NCBI GenBank assembly: GCA_023145215.1
Contig: JAGLED010000024.1
Location: 1-53,848, forward strand
Direction of reading: 5' to 3'
Length of the DNA: 53,848 nucleotides
Source: Rhodospirillales bacterium
GTDB lineage: Bacteria > Pseudomonadota > Alphaproteobacteria > Rhodospirillales > Casp-alpha2
Part shown: positions 1 to 8,930 of the stretch, piece after piece
How positions within the stretch are numbered: the stretch's first letter is position 1
Layout of the letters: each line of letters opens with the position of its first letter
Notes under the pieces: generated by a model
Databases searched by the model: none
What the model saw: the letters and a program-made list of their open reading frames with translations, nothing else
What the model was told of the DNA's origin: nothing
Translations under genes and position numbers: made by a program

Positions 1-1307
1 GGGCCTATTACGAGCTGGGCTGGGGCGGCTTCTGGTTCTGGGACCCGGTGGAAAACGCGTCCTTCATGCCGTGGCTGATCGGCACGGCGCTTTTGCATTC
101 GTGCGTCGTCGTCGAAAAGCGCGACACCATGAAGGCGTGGACGATTTTCCTCGCCATCGTCGCGTTCTCGTTCTCGCTTCTGGGGACGTTCCTGGTGCGC
201 TCCGGGGTGCTGACGTCCGTGCACGCGTTCGCGACGGACCCCGAACGCGGCGTCTTCATTTTGGTGCTGCTGCTGATCGTTATCGGCGGTTCGTTCGCGC
301 TTTATGCATGGCGCGCGCCGCAACTCAAAAGCACGGGGCTGTTCCAGCCGATCTCGCGCGAGGGGGCTTTGCTGCTCAACAACCTGTTGATGGGGACGGC
401 GGCGGGCGTGGTTCTTTTGGGGACGCTCTATCCGCTCTTCATCGATGCGATTTCCGACGGTCAGGACAAGATTTCCGTCGGCGCGCCATTCTTTAATGCC
501 GTTTTTATCCCGCTGATGACCCCGATGGTCGCCGCGATGGCCATCGGTCCGCTGCTGGCATGGAAGCGGGGCGACCTGACGCGTGCGCTCAAGACACTTT
601 GGATCGCCTTCGTGATCGCGATGGTACTCGCCATCGCCACTTGGGCGTGGCAGTCCGGCCAATCCCCCTGGGGCATCGTCGGTATCGCCATCGGGTCGTG
701 GCTTGCGGTCGGTACGTTGATCGAACTTGGCGAACGCATTCGCCTGTTTCGCATGCCGTTGGGCCAGTCGCTGCGCCGGCTTGCGGGTTTGCCGCGCGCA
801 AGTTGGGGGATGACCCTGGCGCACTTCGGTCTGGCGCTCGCGGTCTTCGGCGTGACCGGCGCGGGGGCGTGGAAGGTCGAAAGCGTGCAGACCATGCGTC
901 CGGGCGAGACGGTGACGGTATCCGGATACGACTTCCGCTTCGACGGCGCCCAGGAAAAGCAGGGCCCCAACTATTTGACCACGGAAGCTCGCTTCACGGT
1001 GTCTAGGGACGGCAGCGTGGTGACGCAACTATTCCCGGAAAAGCGTGTCTACACCGTCCGTCAGATGCCGACCACCGAGGCCGGCATCCACACCATGCTG
1101 TCGGGCGACCTTTACGCCGTCGTCGGCGACAGCAAGAGCGACGGATCATACGTGACGCGGATTTATTTCAATCCGCTCGTCGCGTGGATGTGGATCGGCG
1201 CGTTGACAATGGTTTTGGGCGGCGTGTTGTCGCTTTCCGACCGCCGTTTCCGGATCGGCGCACCCCGCCGGGCAGCCGCGCCCGCCGACGCACAGCCCGC
1301 GGAATGA
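1..1307 (+). CDS. ccmF: Cytochrome c maturation protein CcmF, C-terminal part (cut by window edge)
   Basis: Membrane subunit of the haem lyase that attaches haem to apocytochrome c in the periplasm (System I). The frame is already open at base 3 and reads the tryptophan-rich WWD haem-handling motif WGGFWFWDPVENASF, diagnostic of CcmF/NrfE. About 434 residues follow, with several hydrophobic segments, a large polar (periplasmic) region around the VESVQTMRPGETVTVSGY stretch and a last membrane segment near the end (PLVAWMWIGALTMVLGG). CcmF is usually about 650 residues, so roughly the first third lies outside the window. ccmG begins 10 bases after the stop; ccmF-ccmG-ccmH-ccmI is a standard operon order. 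Confidence 0.95.
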   Translation, partial: AYYELGWGGFWFWDPVENASFMPWLIGTALLHSCVVVEKRDTMKAWTIFLAIVAFSFSLLGTFLVRSGVLTSVHAFATDPERGVFILVLLLIVIGGSFALYAWRAPQLKSTGLFQPISREGALLLNNLLMGTAAGVVLLGTLYPLFIDAISDGQDKISVGAPFFNAVFIPLMTPMVAAMAIGPLLAWKRGDLTRALKTLWIAFVIAMVLAIATWAWQSGQSPWGIVGIAIGSWLAVGTLIELGERIRLFRMPLGQSLRRLAGLPRASWGMTLAHFGLALAVFGVTGAGAWKVESVQTMRPGETVTVSGYDFRFDGAQEKQGPNYLTTEARFTVSRDGSVVTQLFPEKRVYTVRQMPTTEAGIHTMLSGDLYAVVGDSKSDGSYVTRIYFNPLVAWMWIGALTMVLGGVLSLSDRRFRIGAPRRAAAPADAQPAE

Positions 1308-1316
1308 CGCACTGAC

Positions 1317-1862
1317 ATGAACCGTCTTTTCTACATCCTGCCGCTGGCGGCGTTTCTGGTGATCGGTGGCTATCTCGCCGTCGGCCTGACCCTCGATCCG
1401 CAGAAGCTGCCAAGCATGCTCGAAGGCGAACCGGTCCCGGCGTTCGATCTCCAAGGGCTCAAGGGGCGCGACGAGCAGGGCTTCGCCAACACCGATCTGA
1501 TGGGCGAGGTTTCGCTGGTCAACGTGTTCGGATCATGGTGCGTGGCCTGCCGGGTCGAGCATCCGTTCTTGATGAAGATCAAGGAAAACGGCTGGGTGCC
1601 GGTACACGGTATCGACTGGCGCGAACCCAACCGGGACGCAGGGCCCGATTGGCTCAGACGGCACGGCGATCCGTATACCCTCGTCGGCGATGATCCCAAA
1701 TCCAAGGCCGCCATCGCGTTCGGAGTGACCGGCGCACCGGAAACCTTCGTCGTCGATAAGCAAGGTACGATCCGCTACAAGCACGTCGGCCCCATCGACC
1801 AGAAGGTCTGGACGGAGACGTTGAAGCCACTGATCGATCATCTGCGGGAGCAGGGCGGATGA
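1317..1862 (+). CDS. ccmG: Thiol:disulfide interchange protein CcmG/DsbE
   Basis: Membrane-anchored periplasmic thioredoxin-like protein that keeps apocytochrome c haem-binding cysteines reduced for haem attachment. 181 residues, the family's usual size: an N-terminal anchor (residues about 4-24), then a thioredoxin fold with the redox pair C75/C78 in [11 protein letters not shown] and the cis-proline loop [12 protein letters not shown]. The CVAC active site differs from the more common CVPC/CVTC. The start lies 10 bases after ccmF, and the stop overlaps the ccmH start by four bases (ATGA), indicating translational coupling. Confidence 0.94.
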   Translation: MNRLFYILPLAAFLVIGGYLAVGLTLDPQKLPSMLEGEPVPAFDLQGLKGRDEQGFANTDLMGEVSLVNVFGSWCVACRVEHPFLMKIKENGWVPVHGIDWREPNRDAGPDWLRRHGDPYTLVGDDPKSKAAIAFGVTGAPETFVVDKQGTIRYKHVGPIDQKVWTETLKPLIDHLREQGG

Positions 1863-2326
1863 GGTGGCTGTTTTTCGCGCTCATGTTGTTCGCGGCACTG
1901 CCCGCTCACGCGGTGCAGCCGGACGAAATCCTCGACGATCCGAAACTGGAGGCGCGCGCCCGTGAAATCGGCAAGGAACTTCGTTGTCTTGTCTGCCAGA
2001 ACCAGTCGATCGACGATTCCGATGCCGACCTCGCGCGCGACCTCCGGGTTTTAGTGCGTGAACGTCTGGTCGAGGGAGACAGCAACCAGGAAGTGATCGA
2101 CTACGTCGTGTCGCGCTACGGCGATTTCGTTTTGTTGAATCCGCCGTTCAAGCTCAAGACCTACGCCCTTTGGTTCGGCCCCGGAATCCTGATCCTGTTC
2201 GGGATCGGCACCGTCTTTCTGTTTTTCAGGCGCCGCAGCACGAACGATGCACCGGTGGGGCAAAAGACCCTGAGCGCGGCGGAGAAAGAGAGGCTAGCCC
2301 GGCTCCTGGATGAGGATGACCGATAA
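1859..2326 (+). CDS. ccmH: Cytochrome c maturation protein CcmH
   Basis: Small periplasmic thiol-oxidoreductase subunit of the System I haem lyase that handles the apocytochrome cysteines. 155 residues: a cleavable signal peptide (cut near AHA|VQP), the family signature [11 protein letters not shown] with C43 and C46, an amphipathic helical part, and a membrane segment at about 98-118 ([21 protein letters not shown]). It overlaps ccmG by four bases and its stop shares one base with the ccmI start. This is the short, split form of CcmH; the TPR part is encoded separately by the next gene. Confidence 0.95.
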   Translation: MRWLFFALMLFAALPAHAVQPDEILDDPKLEARAREIGKELRCLVCQNQSIDDSDADLARDLRVLVRERLVEGDSNQEVIDYVVSRYGDFVLLNPPFKLKTYALWFGPGILILFGIGTVFLFFRRRSTNDAPVGQKTLSAAEKERLARLLDEDDR

Positions 2327-3516
2327 TGTTCTGGGCGCTCGCCGGTATTCTGATCGTCGTCGTTATTGCCGTTCTCGTCATGCCGCAATTCGTCGGCGTG
2401 CGAAACGTGGCCCGGCGTGCCGAATACGACATCAACGTCTTCAAGGATCAGCTTGCCGAACTGGACCGCGACCAGGCCGAGGGGCGGATCGCCGATACCG
2501 AAGCCGACGCGGCGCGGCTTGAAATCCAGCGCCGCCTGCTGAATGCCGGGGATGCGGCTGAAAAGGAAAAGTCGCCGGACGGCACACCGCGCAAGGGTCT
2601 CACCGCCGTCATCGTTGCCGCACTCGCGGTGCCGATCGTGTCAGTCGTCTTTTACCTGCAGACCGGCACCCCGGGGATGCCCGACTTCCCGCTCGCCGAA
2701 CGTACGGACATCCGCAAGGCGCCCGAAGCCGCCGGTTTCGAGGGGCGTAGTCTACGTGAACTGGCGGACCGCCTGCAGGAACGCCTGCGTGACAATCCGA
2801 ACGACGAAAAGGGCTGGACGCTGCTCGGCCGCACCTACGCGAATATCGGCGAGTCGCGTTTGGCGGCCGCGGCCTATCAGCGCGCCGTCGAGTTGACGAA
2901 CCGCGATCCGGAACTGCTGGCGGATTGGGCCGAAGCCCGGCTGATGGCGCGCAACGGTAACTTCACGCCGGAGATCTTCGGTGATTTTCTAGAGGCGCGG
3001 GACAAGAATCCGTTGCTGCCGAAGCCATGGTTCTATGTTGGCCTCGACAAAGCCATGGGCGGGGATCTTGAGGGTGCGGCGCAGATATGGACCGACCTCC
3101 TGACAATTCAGCCCGCGGACGCGCCGTTCGTCGCCGCGATCCGCGATCAGATCGCCCGGGCCGCCAAGGAAGGCGGGTTCGATGCTTCCAAAATCGAGCC
3201 CAGCGACACCGCGAAACGCCTGGCGGAGAGGATGGCGCCAACCATGCCGAGAGAGGCGCCCGCTGCCAGGGGCGATACTACGGCGCCGGCGCAGCCGGGC
3301 CCGACCCGCGAGCAGGTCGAGGCGGCTCAGGAGATGACGGCCGAGGAACGCAACGCCTTCATCCGCTCGATGGTGGCACGCCTTGCCGAAAAGCTGGAAG
3401 AAAACCCGAACGATCCCACCGGCTGGCAGCGGCTGATCCGTGCCTATGAAGTGCTTGGCGAAACCGAGAAGGCGGCGGAAGCCCGTAAACGCCTTGAGGC
3501 CTTGAAGACCAATTGA
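2326..3516 (+). CDS. ccmI: Cytochrome c maturation protein CcmI (CycH)
   Basis: Apocytochrome c chaperone of the haem lyase complex. 396 residues: a first membrane helix at 1-22, a cytoplasmic leucine-zipper-like linker (about 30-75), a second membrane helix at 91-111, then a periplasmic tetratricopeptide domain (for example NDEKGWTLLGRTYANIG and a C-terminal NPNDPTGWQRLIRAY repeat). This is the normal alphaproteobacterial architecture. The A of its ATG is the last base of the ccmH stop. Residues about 300-335 form a Pro/Ala-rich linker between TPR blocks. No clear terminator is visible before the next gene, which starts 79 bases later. Confidence 0.92.
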   Translation: MFWALAGILIVVVIAVLVMPQFVGVRNVARRAEYDINVFKDQLAELDRDQAEGRIADTEADAARLEIQRRLLNAGDAAEKEKSPDGTPRKGLTAVIVAALAVPIVSVVFYLQTGTPGMPDFPLAERTDIRKAPEAAGFEGRSLRELADRLQERLRDNPNDEKGWTLLGRTYANIGESRLAAAAYQRAVELTNRDPELLADWAEARLMARNGNFTPEIFGDFLEARDKNPLLPKPWFYVGLDKAMGGDLEGAAQIWTDLLTIQPADAPFVAAIRDQIARAAKEGGFDASKIEPSDTAKRLAERMAPTMPREAPAARGDTTAPAQPGPTREQVEAAQEMTAEERNAFIRSMVARLAEKLEENPNDPTGWQRLIRAYEVLGETEKAAEARKRLEALKTN

Positions 3517-3595
3517 ACGCCTGAAAATCTGGCAAAAACCGTACCGGCCCGGTATACAAACCGCCAATTGAACGACGTCGACAGGTGAAAGCCCG

Positions 3596-4222
3596 ATGAG
3601 CATCGGCATCATTCTCGCGCTCGCGACGGCGAGTTTCCTTTGGATGGCGGCCCCCGGTCCCGGTGTGGTTGCGACCGTCGCGCGCTCGGCTGCGTTCGGA
3701 TTCCGCTCGACGGTGCCGTTTATTCTCGGGATCGCCACCGGCGATCTGATCTACGTGCTGTTCGCGATTCTGGGTCTCAGCGTGGTTGCTGAAGTTTTGG
3801 GTGAGCTTTTTGTCGTCGTCCGCTGGGCGGGGGCGGCGTACCTGATCTATCTCGGCGTAAAAGCCTGGCGTCAGCCTGTCAGTGTTTCGCCGGACGGTGA
3901 CGCCTCCCCTGCGATCACCGGGCGCGGTCACGTCCGCACCTACGCCGGCGGTCTGTTCCTGGCGCTCGGCAATCCGAAGGTGATCATTTTCTACCTCAGC
4001 TTTCTGCCGACCTTCGTCGATTTGACGATACTCAGCCTTGGTGGCGGCATCGCCATCGTTGCGACCGTACTTTCCGTGCTGATCGCTGTGCTCTCCGGTT
4101 ACGCGCTGCTGGGCATTCAGGCGCGCCGCCTGTTCAATACCGAACGCGCGCTTCGTCATATCAACCGGGCGGCAGGTTCTCTCATGATCGCGGCCGGGTG
4201 TTCGGTCGCTGTCCGTAACTAG
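3596..4222 (+). CDS. LysE/RhtB-family amino-acid exporter
   Basis: Probable inner-membrane exporter of amino acids or related metabolites. 208 residues with about six hydrophobic segments and the family's N-terminal signature [20 protein letters not shown], followed by the [17 protein letters not shown] helix and the typical [19 protein letters not shown] segment. Length is standard for RhtB/LysE proteins. GGTGAAAG lies about 6 bases before the ATG. The substrate cannot be told from sequence. It lies between ccmI and pgk, 26 bases before pgk, but I see no functional link. Confidence 0.9.
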   Translation: MSIGIILALATASFLWMAAPGPGVVATVARSAAFGFRSTVPFILGIATGDLIYVLFAILGLSVVAEVLGELFVVVRWAGAAYLIYLGVKAWRQPVSVSPDGDASPAITGRGHVRTYAGGLFLALGNPKVIIFYLSFLPTFVDLTILSLGGGIAIVATVLSVLIAVLSGYALLGIQARRLFNTERALRHINRAAGSLMIAAGCSVAVRN

Positions 4223-4248
4223 TCTCAACAAGACCTATGAAGGAAGTC

Positions 4249-5442
4249 ATGTCCAATCTCAAAACGCTCGACGATCTCGATGTCGCCGGTAAGCGGGTTC
4301 TAGTCCGCGTCGATTTCAACGTCCCCATGCGTGACGGCAAGATCACAGACGCCACGCGCATCGACCGCGCGCTGCAAACGCTGAACGAACTTGCGGATCA
4401 AGGCGCCAAGGTGGTGATCATCTCTCACTTCGGGCGGCCCAAGGGACAGGAAGTTCCCGAGATGAGCCTTCGCCCGGTCGCCGAAGGCCTGGCGAGGATT
4501 TCGGGTAAGGACGTCATGTTCGCAAACGATTGTATCGGCGATCAGGCGGGCGAGGTTATCGATGCATGCCCGCCGGGTGGGTTCGTGATGCTGGAAAATC
4601 TGCGCTTCCACGCGGGCGAGGAAAAGAACGACCGGGCGTTCGCCCATGCGCTCGCCGCCAACGGCGATGCGTTTGTTTCCGACGCGTTCTCGGTCGCGCA
4701 CCGGGCGCATGCGTCGACGGAGGGGATCACGCACCTTCTGCCGTCGGCTGCGGGGCGCCTGATGCAGGCCGAGATCGAAGCCCTGACGCGTGCGCTGGAA
4801 ACGCCCGCGCATCCGGTGATCGCGGTCGTCGGCGGCGCCAAGATATCGACCAAGATGGCGGTGCTGGGCCACCTTGCCGAAAAAGTGGACCAGATTGTCA
4901 TCGGCGGGGGCATGGCGAACACGTTCCTGTACGCCAACGGCATCGGCATCGGCAATTCGCTTTGTGAAAAAGACATGGCGGCCGAAGCGCGGGGCATCGT
5001 CGATGCGGCGGCCAATTCGGGCTGCGAGATCGTACTGCCGTTGGACGCCGTCGTCGCGGCCAAGTTCGAGGAAGGTGCCGAATCCAAAACCGTCGCGCTT
5101 TCGGATGTGCCCGACGACATGATGATCCTCGATATCGGGCCCGAGAGCATCGCCGATCTTCAGGCGCGCCTGAAGGACGCGAAAACGGTGTTGTGGAACG
5201 GGCCGCTGGGCGCGTTCGAGGTCAAACCCTTCGACACCGGCACCAACGCCGTGGCGCGGACCGTTGCCGAGTTGACCGGGGCAGGGACGCTGTTATCGGT
5301 CGCAGGCGGTGGCGATACGGTGGCCGCCCTTGCGGGCGCGGGCGCGGAAGAGGGCTTTTCCTATGTCTCCGCCGCCGGGGGCGCATTCCTGGAATGGATC
5401 GAGGGCAAATCCCTGCCCGGTGTCGCCGCACTGATGGCCTAA
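4249..5442 (+). CDS. pgk: Phosphoglycerate kinase
   Basis: Glycolytic/gluconeogenic enzyme interconverting 1,3-bisphosphoglycerate + ADP and 3-phosphoglycerate + ATP in the cytoplasm. Family motifs: [10 protein letters not shown] near the N-terminus, SHFGRPKG, the hinge region [23 protein letters not shown] and the nucleotide-binding GGGDTVAAL near the C-terminus. An in-frame ATG at 4237 would add four residues, but GAAGGAAG at 4239-4246 is a good ribosome site for the ATG at 4249, giving [11 protein letters not shown] and 397 residues, the normal length. No gapA or fba flanks it in this window; the next gene is convergent. Confidence 0.96.
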   Translation: MSNLKTLDDLDVAGKRVLVRVDFNVPMRDGKITDATRIDRALQTLNELADQGAKVVIISHFGRPKGQEVPEMSLRPVAEGLARISGKDVMFANDCIGDQAGEVIDACPPGGFVMLENLRFHAGEEKNDRAFAHALAANGDAFVSDAFSVAHRAHASTEGITHLLPSAAGRLMQAEIEALTRALETPAHPVIAVVGGAKISTKMAVLGHLAEKVDQIVIGGGMANTFLYANGIGIGNSLCEKDMAAEARGIVDAAANSGCEIVLPLDAVVAAKFEEGAESKTVALSDVPDDMMILDIGPESIADLQARLKDAKTVLWNGPLGAFEVKPFDTGTNAVARTVAELTGAGTLLSVAGGGDTVAALAGAGAEEGFSYVSAAGGAFLEWIEGKSLPGVAALMA

Positions 5443-5485
5443 GCGAACGGGTCGTCGCGCAGTTGATTACGCGAACGGGTCGTCG
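5443..5485. repeat. 15-bp direct repeat at the receptor gene end
   Basis: The 15-mer GCGAACGGGTCGTCG occurs at 5443-5457 and again at 5471-5485. The second copy encodes the last residues (DDPFA) of the minus-strand receptor; the first lies between its stop and the pgk stop. It looks like a small local duplication. Confidence 0.8.
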
Positions 5486-7440
5486 TTCGACCGCCGGGGC
5501 TCGCGGCGTTCCGACAACTCGCCCGGTTTTGCCGGGTGCACGCGGCTCAGGATGTCGTCCAGCATGTTCTGCAGGTATTCCGACTGATTGAGCAGCTTGT
5601 GCGTTGCGTCGAGCGCCTGGTGGGAGGCGGTTTCGGCGATCTCGCGGGCGATGGCGCTGACTTCGGTAAGGGTGTTCCTGATCCGATGCGCGGTGCGCTC
5701 GGTCTGATCGGTTGCTTCGCGCAGATGATCGAACCGTTGCGCGTAGAGCCGGTCCGCGTCCGTCGCGCGGCGCTCGGACGAAAATGCGACCAGGTTGTCG
5801 TCGCCGTCCCGTTCCGCGTCGCGCGCCGCTTCCTTGCCCGGTGAGCGGAAGGCGAGCAGGTTGCTCTGATCGCGGATCGTCATCACCAGTTCGCCGATAT
5901 CGTCGACCAGCACCGTCATCTGATCGATGCCCTTGATAAGGGCCTCGGTGCGTTCCACGTCGTTGGCGGCGGCGGTGACGTACTGGGTGAAGTTCTGCAA
6001 TTGCTGGCTGACCGACGAGATCGGCCCACCATGCGAGACGTCGCCGATATCGAGCGCGGGGATCGGGCGCGTCCGTTGGCGGCGCGGCTGGGGCTCTTCC
6101 ATGTATTCCGGTTCGGGTTCGGGTTCCGGTTCGGGCGCTGGCGCCGGTTCCGGGGCGGGCAACGCCTTCATGGGTTCTTCTGCCAGTTTACGCTCGGCCC
6201 GCTCGGCACGTTGCTCGGCGGTGTGCGCCCGGTTGGCGGCTTCGTCCGCGTCGATGATCGCCTGGTCGAGCCGGTCGCGCGTGCGCTCGAGATCGTTTCT
6301 CAACTGATCGGCCTCGATAATGGTGTCGGCCCAGCCGTCCAGCATGCGTGCGATGCGCCCGAAGTCGTCCTTGTTGCCTTGGGCGGGTACGGTGATGTGG
6401 CTGGCACCGCGTGCGATCCGCTCGGTCGCGTCGGCGATTCTCTTGGCCGGGCCGCTCAGGCTCTTGATCAGCAAAAGCCCGAAGAAGAAAAGCCACAGCA
6501 TGATTGCGAGCGAACCGCCCACCACCGTGTAGCGCGTGAACAGCTGCATGTTGCGGACTTCGGCGGCGGCCTGGATTCTGAGACGTTCGGAAAAGCCGGC
6601 AACGCCCGTCAGACTGGGGACGAAATAGTCGAACAACTCTTCGAAACGGCGCGTCTGATCGGCGAGTTCGAAGCGCGCGTTGATGATCGAGAGCATCTGC
6701 GTTTCGTGCACTTTCAGAAGGTCGTCGATGCGGGTCTTTTGCGCGGGCGTCATATCGGCGGCGTCGACGAACGCGTGCAGTGCCTCGTAGCGTTTGCGGA
6801 TTTCTTCCACGCCCTTTTTCGAACCCGACAGGATCGTTTCCTCGCCCTGCTGATCGATGCGTTCGATCTGGTTGATCAGGTTGGCATGACCGCTGTCGCG
6901 GAACACGGCGCGCAAATCGGCGGACGCGCGGCGTAGTTGCGCGCTGAGGCCGTCATCGGTGTTCGTCCCGATCTCGCGCTCGGCATTGAGGAACGTCTGG
7001 AACTGCTGGTCGTACTGAACCAGGCCATCGCGGATGGTGGTGACGTGCTGTGCCAGCGGCTGCGCCTCGGGATAGCTGAAAAGCTCGTCCAGGGCGGCCG
7101 AGACGTCGGCCAGGTCGGCGGAAAAGCCGTCCGCGATCTCAGTGTCGCGGGTCAGCAGGAACTTACGCTGGCGCGCCTGCAGGCTATAGGTGCCGCGCTC
7201 GACGGTATTCGCCAATTCGTCGATTCGCGCCGCACGCTGCAGGTTCTGAAGCGACTCATCGAGGCGCTGGTCAACGTGGTAATAGAGGGCCGCCAACCCG
7301 GCGGCGGCGAGCAGGCAGGCGAGAAAATAAAGCCATGAACGGGCTGCCAGGCTGAGGCCGCCCAGAAACGTCCGCTCGCCGAAGCCGGTGCTCGCGGTGT
7401 CGTAGTCCGTGTCCTCGTCGCGTGCCGCGCGGATTGCCAT
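5467..7440 (-). CDS. Chemoreceptor-like membrane protein with degenerate signalling tip
   Basis: 657 residues. A cytoplasmic N-terminal stretch (1-34) precedes TM1 (about 35-54), a helical sensory domain (about 55-303) and TM2 (about 304-326). A HAMP-like region follows (about 325-378, SLSGPAKRIADATERIARG), then a coiled coil and a Pro/Glu-rich linker (428-450). The C-terminal helical hairpin resembles the methyl-accepting signalling domain. Its tip (519-556) recalls the canonical IxxQTNLLALNAAIEAARAGE but reads IRDQSNLLAFRSPGKEAARDAE: the NAAIE core is replaced by RSPGK with one extra residue. CheA/CheW coupling is therefore doubtful. No che gene is nearby. It could be a HAMP-type sensor with a new output; the ligand is unknown. 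Confidence 0.75.
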   Translation of the reverse strand: MAIRAARDEDTDYDTASTGFGERTFLGGLSLAARSWLYFLACLLAAAGLAALYYHVDQRLDESLQNLQRAARIDELANTVERGTYSLQARQRKFLLTRDTEIADGFSADLADVSAALDELFSYPEAQPLAQHVTTIRDGLVQYDQQFQTFLNAEREIGTNTDDGLSAQLRRASADLRAVFRDSGHANLINQIERIDQQGEETILSGSKKGVEEIRKRYEALHAFVDAADMTPAQKTRIDDLLKVHETQMLSIINARFELADQTRRFEELFDYFVPSLTGVAGFSERLRIQAAAEVRNMQLFTRYTVVGGSLAIMLWLFFFGLLLIKSLSGPAKRIADATERIARGASHITVPAQGNKDDFGRIARMLDGWADTIIEADQLRNDLERTRDRLDQAIIDADEAANRAHTAEQRAERAERKLAEEPMKALPAPEPAPAPEPEPEPEPEYMEEPQPRRQRTRPIPALDIGDVSHGGPISSVSQQLQNFTQYVTAAANDVERTEALIKGIDQMTVLVDDIGELVMTIRDQSNLLAFRSPGKEAARDAERDGDDNLVAFSSERRATDADRLYAQRFDHLREATDQTERTAHRIRNTLTEVSAIAREIAETASHQALDATHKLLNQSEYLQNMLDDILSRVHPAKPGELSERREPRRSNDDPFA

Positions 7441-7596
7441 CGTCTTCCCTTAGCCCCCCGGGCCGATCCCAAGGGAATCGTTTATACCACCCCGGGGCCG
7501 TCTTCGCAGCCGCATTTGCAGGTAAAAGCTATTCCTGACACTATGCGCCGGATCGTTGGCCGATTTCGATCAGGGGTCGGATAATCCGATGTTCAG

Positions 7597-8133
7597 ATGA
7601 GCGACAAAACCGACAGCGCTGCAGAGAAACAAGCTCAGGGGCCCGTCGTACGCGCGGTACCCGAGGGCGATGACCGTGAACGCATGATGTGCGTGGATTG
7701 CGGCTTTATCCATTACGACAATCCGCGCATCGTCGCAGGCGCCGTTTGTACGTGGGAAGACAAGATACTGCTGTGCCGCCGTGCGATCCCGCCCCGGGTC
7801 GGTTATTGGACGATCCCGGCGGGATACCTTGAGCTGAACGAAACGGTCGACGAAGGCGCGAAGCGCGAGGTTTACGAGGAATCCGGTGCGCGGGTCGAGA
7901 TGGGCGGTTTTCTGGGAATGTTCGAGATTCCCCGTATTTCGCAGATTTACATGATCTATCAGGCCGCCATGACCGGGCCGGAACTCGATCCGGGTCCCGA
8001 GAGCATCGAAGCGGCCTTGTTCGCCTGGGATGACATTCCGTGGGAGGAACTGGCGTTCCCGAGCGTGACATGGGCGCTCGAGGTCTATCGCGACGGCGGT
8101 ACGCCACGGTTCGAGATTTTTCGTCATCCCTGA
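7597..8133 (+). CDS. NUDIX hydrolase with a half zinc ribbon
   Basis: Hydrolase for nucleoside diphosphates linked to another moiety; the exact substrate is unknown. 178 residues. The Nudix box is complete: G76, E82, then REVYEESGA (90-98), which supplies the metal-binding glutamates. Before it, C32 and C35 in MMCVDCGFIHYDNPR match the second half of the zinc ribbon found in NUDIX proteins of this subgroup, but no first CxxC pair is present, so zinc binding is questionable. ATG at 7597 is the first usable start. It is divergent from the receptor gene; a DnaA box lies just after its stop. Confidence 0.9.
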   Translation: MSDKTDSAAEKQAQGPVVRAVPEGDDRERMMCVDCGFIHYDNPRIVAGAVCTWEDKILLCRRAIPPRVGYWTIPAGYLELNETVDEGAKREVYEESGARVEMGGFLGMFEIPRISQIYMIYQAAMTGPELDPGPESIEAALFAWDDIPWEELAFPSVTWALEVYRDGGTPRFEIFRHP

Positions 8134-8144
8134 CGGCGCGTCAC

Positions 8145-8153
8145 TTATCCACA
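8145..8153 (+). promoter_or_regulatory. Consensus DnaA box
   Basis: TTATCCACA, a perfect match to the DnaA-box consensus, in the 107-base gap between the NUDIX gene and the small gene at 8241. A single box could be chance, but see the CtrA-like site 28 bases downstream. Confidence 0.4.
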
Positions 8154-8180
8154 GGCATCGCGGTGCTGAACCGGCATCGG

Positions 8181-8196
8181 TTTACCGCCCGTTAAC
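8181..8196 (+). promoter_or_regulatory. Candidate CtrA-binding site
   Basis: TTTA-N7-TTAAC matches the alphaproteobacterial CtrA consensus TTAA-N7-TTAAC at eight of nine positions with correct spacing. It lies 45 bases before the ATG of the small gene at 8241, a plausible place for promoter control. Inference from one site only. Confidence 0.3.
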
Positions 8197-8240
8197 CCTT
8201 TTGCCGCTAGCGTTCATGCGTGGAAGGGACGGGGTTAGGT

Positions 8241-8471
8241 ATGACAGACGGGGTCAATGTCACGTTCGGTGGCGCGGGTGCCGCGAAGCCGGTACGCAGC
8301 CACTATCAATCCGAGGGCGTGCGCGAGGTGCGCTCCCGCGCGCAGTTTCTCGAGCAGACACAGTCGCCGCAGGAACAGGCCGGGCTGAAACGCCTTCGGG
8401 GTCTTCTGAGCCAGGGTCAGCCGCTCGATCAGAACGCGCCGCGCGGATACTACCTGAACATCAACGTGTAA
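8241..8471 (+). CDS. Small conserved-looking protein of unknown function (76 aa)
   Basis: I do not recognise this protein. From the ATG at 8241 it has 76 residues (MTDGVNVTFGGAGAAKPV...). It is soluble, with a charged helical middle (SEGVREVRSRAQFLEQTQ) and a distinctive end, APRGYYLNINV. A GTG at 8220 would add seven residues, but GGTTAGGT sits just before the ATG. Codon use matches the neighbours and the frame ends 11 bases before the DUF2141 gene, suggesting co-transcription. The upstream gap has a DnaA box and a CtrA-like site, so cell-cycle or motility-linked expression is possible. Confidence 0.6.
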   Translation: MTDGVNVTFGGAGAAKPVRSHYQSEGVREVRSRAQFLEQTQSPQEQAGLKRLRGLLSQGQPLDQNAPRGYYLNINV

Positions 8472-8482
8472 CGGGCGCCGTC

Positions 8483-8917
8483 ATGGGACGGCGGGTGTTT
8501 CACGGTTTTCTCCTTAATCTACTGGGCATGCTGTTGCCGGCCGTGGCGCTTGCCGCAAACCTGGAAGTCGAGATTGTCGGCCTCGCATCCGACAGGGGCG
8601 ATGTGCATGTCGCGCTCTACGACAATCCATCCGCATTTCCCAAGTCGGACGGCATGCTTTCCGAGACCAAGGTCATGCCGTCGGGGCGGGTTGCCAAGGC
8701 CGTTTTTTCAGGGCTGAAGCCCGGACATTATGCGATCGCCGTCTATCACGATGAAAACGGCAATCACGATTTCGACCAGGGCATCTTCGGGATCCCGTTG
8801 GAGGATTACGGCTTTTCCAACGACGCTCCGGTGTTTCTTGGTCCACCGAGTTTCGACGACGCCGCTTTCGACGTCACCGAGCCCGGGACAACCATCAAAA
8901 TAGACCTCGGATCCTGA
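8483..8917 (+). CDS. DUF2141 family exported protein
   Basis: Exported protein of unknown function, 144 residues. The start at 8483 (MGRRVFHGFLLNLLGML) gives a clear signal peptide ending near VALA|ANLEVE; the open frame continues upstream without a signal-like start. The mature part matches DUF2141: LEVEIVGLASDRGDVHVALYD, GLKPGHYAIAVYHDENGNHDFD and GIPLEDYGFSNDA. DUF2141 proteins look like small beta-sandwich periplasmic or outer-membrane-associated proteins; no reaction is known to me. It lies directly after the small gene at 8241 and is convergent with the lipoprotein gene. Confidence 0.85.
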   Translation: MGRRVFHGFLLNLLGMLLPAVALAANLEVEIVGLASDRGDVHVALYDNPSAFPKSDGMLSETKVMPSGRVAKAVFSGLKPGHYAIAVYHDENGNHDFDQGIFGIPLEDYGFSNDAPVFLGPPSFDDAAFDVTEPGTTIKIDLGS

Positions 8918-8930
8918 CGTTCGGTCGGAT

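Noticed and set aside
5772-5880. Frameshift or assembly error as cause of the degenerate receptor tip
   Set aside because: The other two frames do not restore the canonical motif, and similarity on both sides continues in the same frame.
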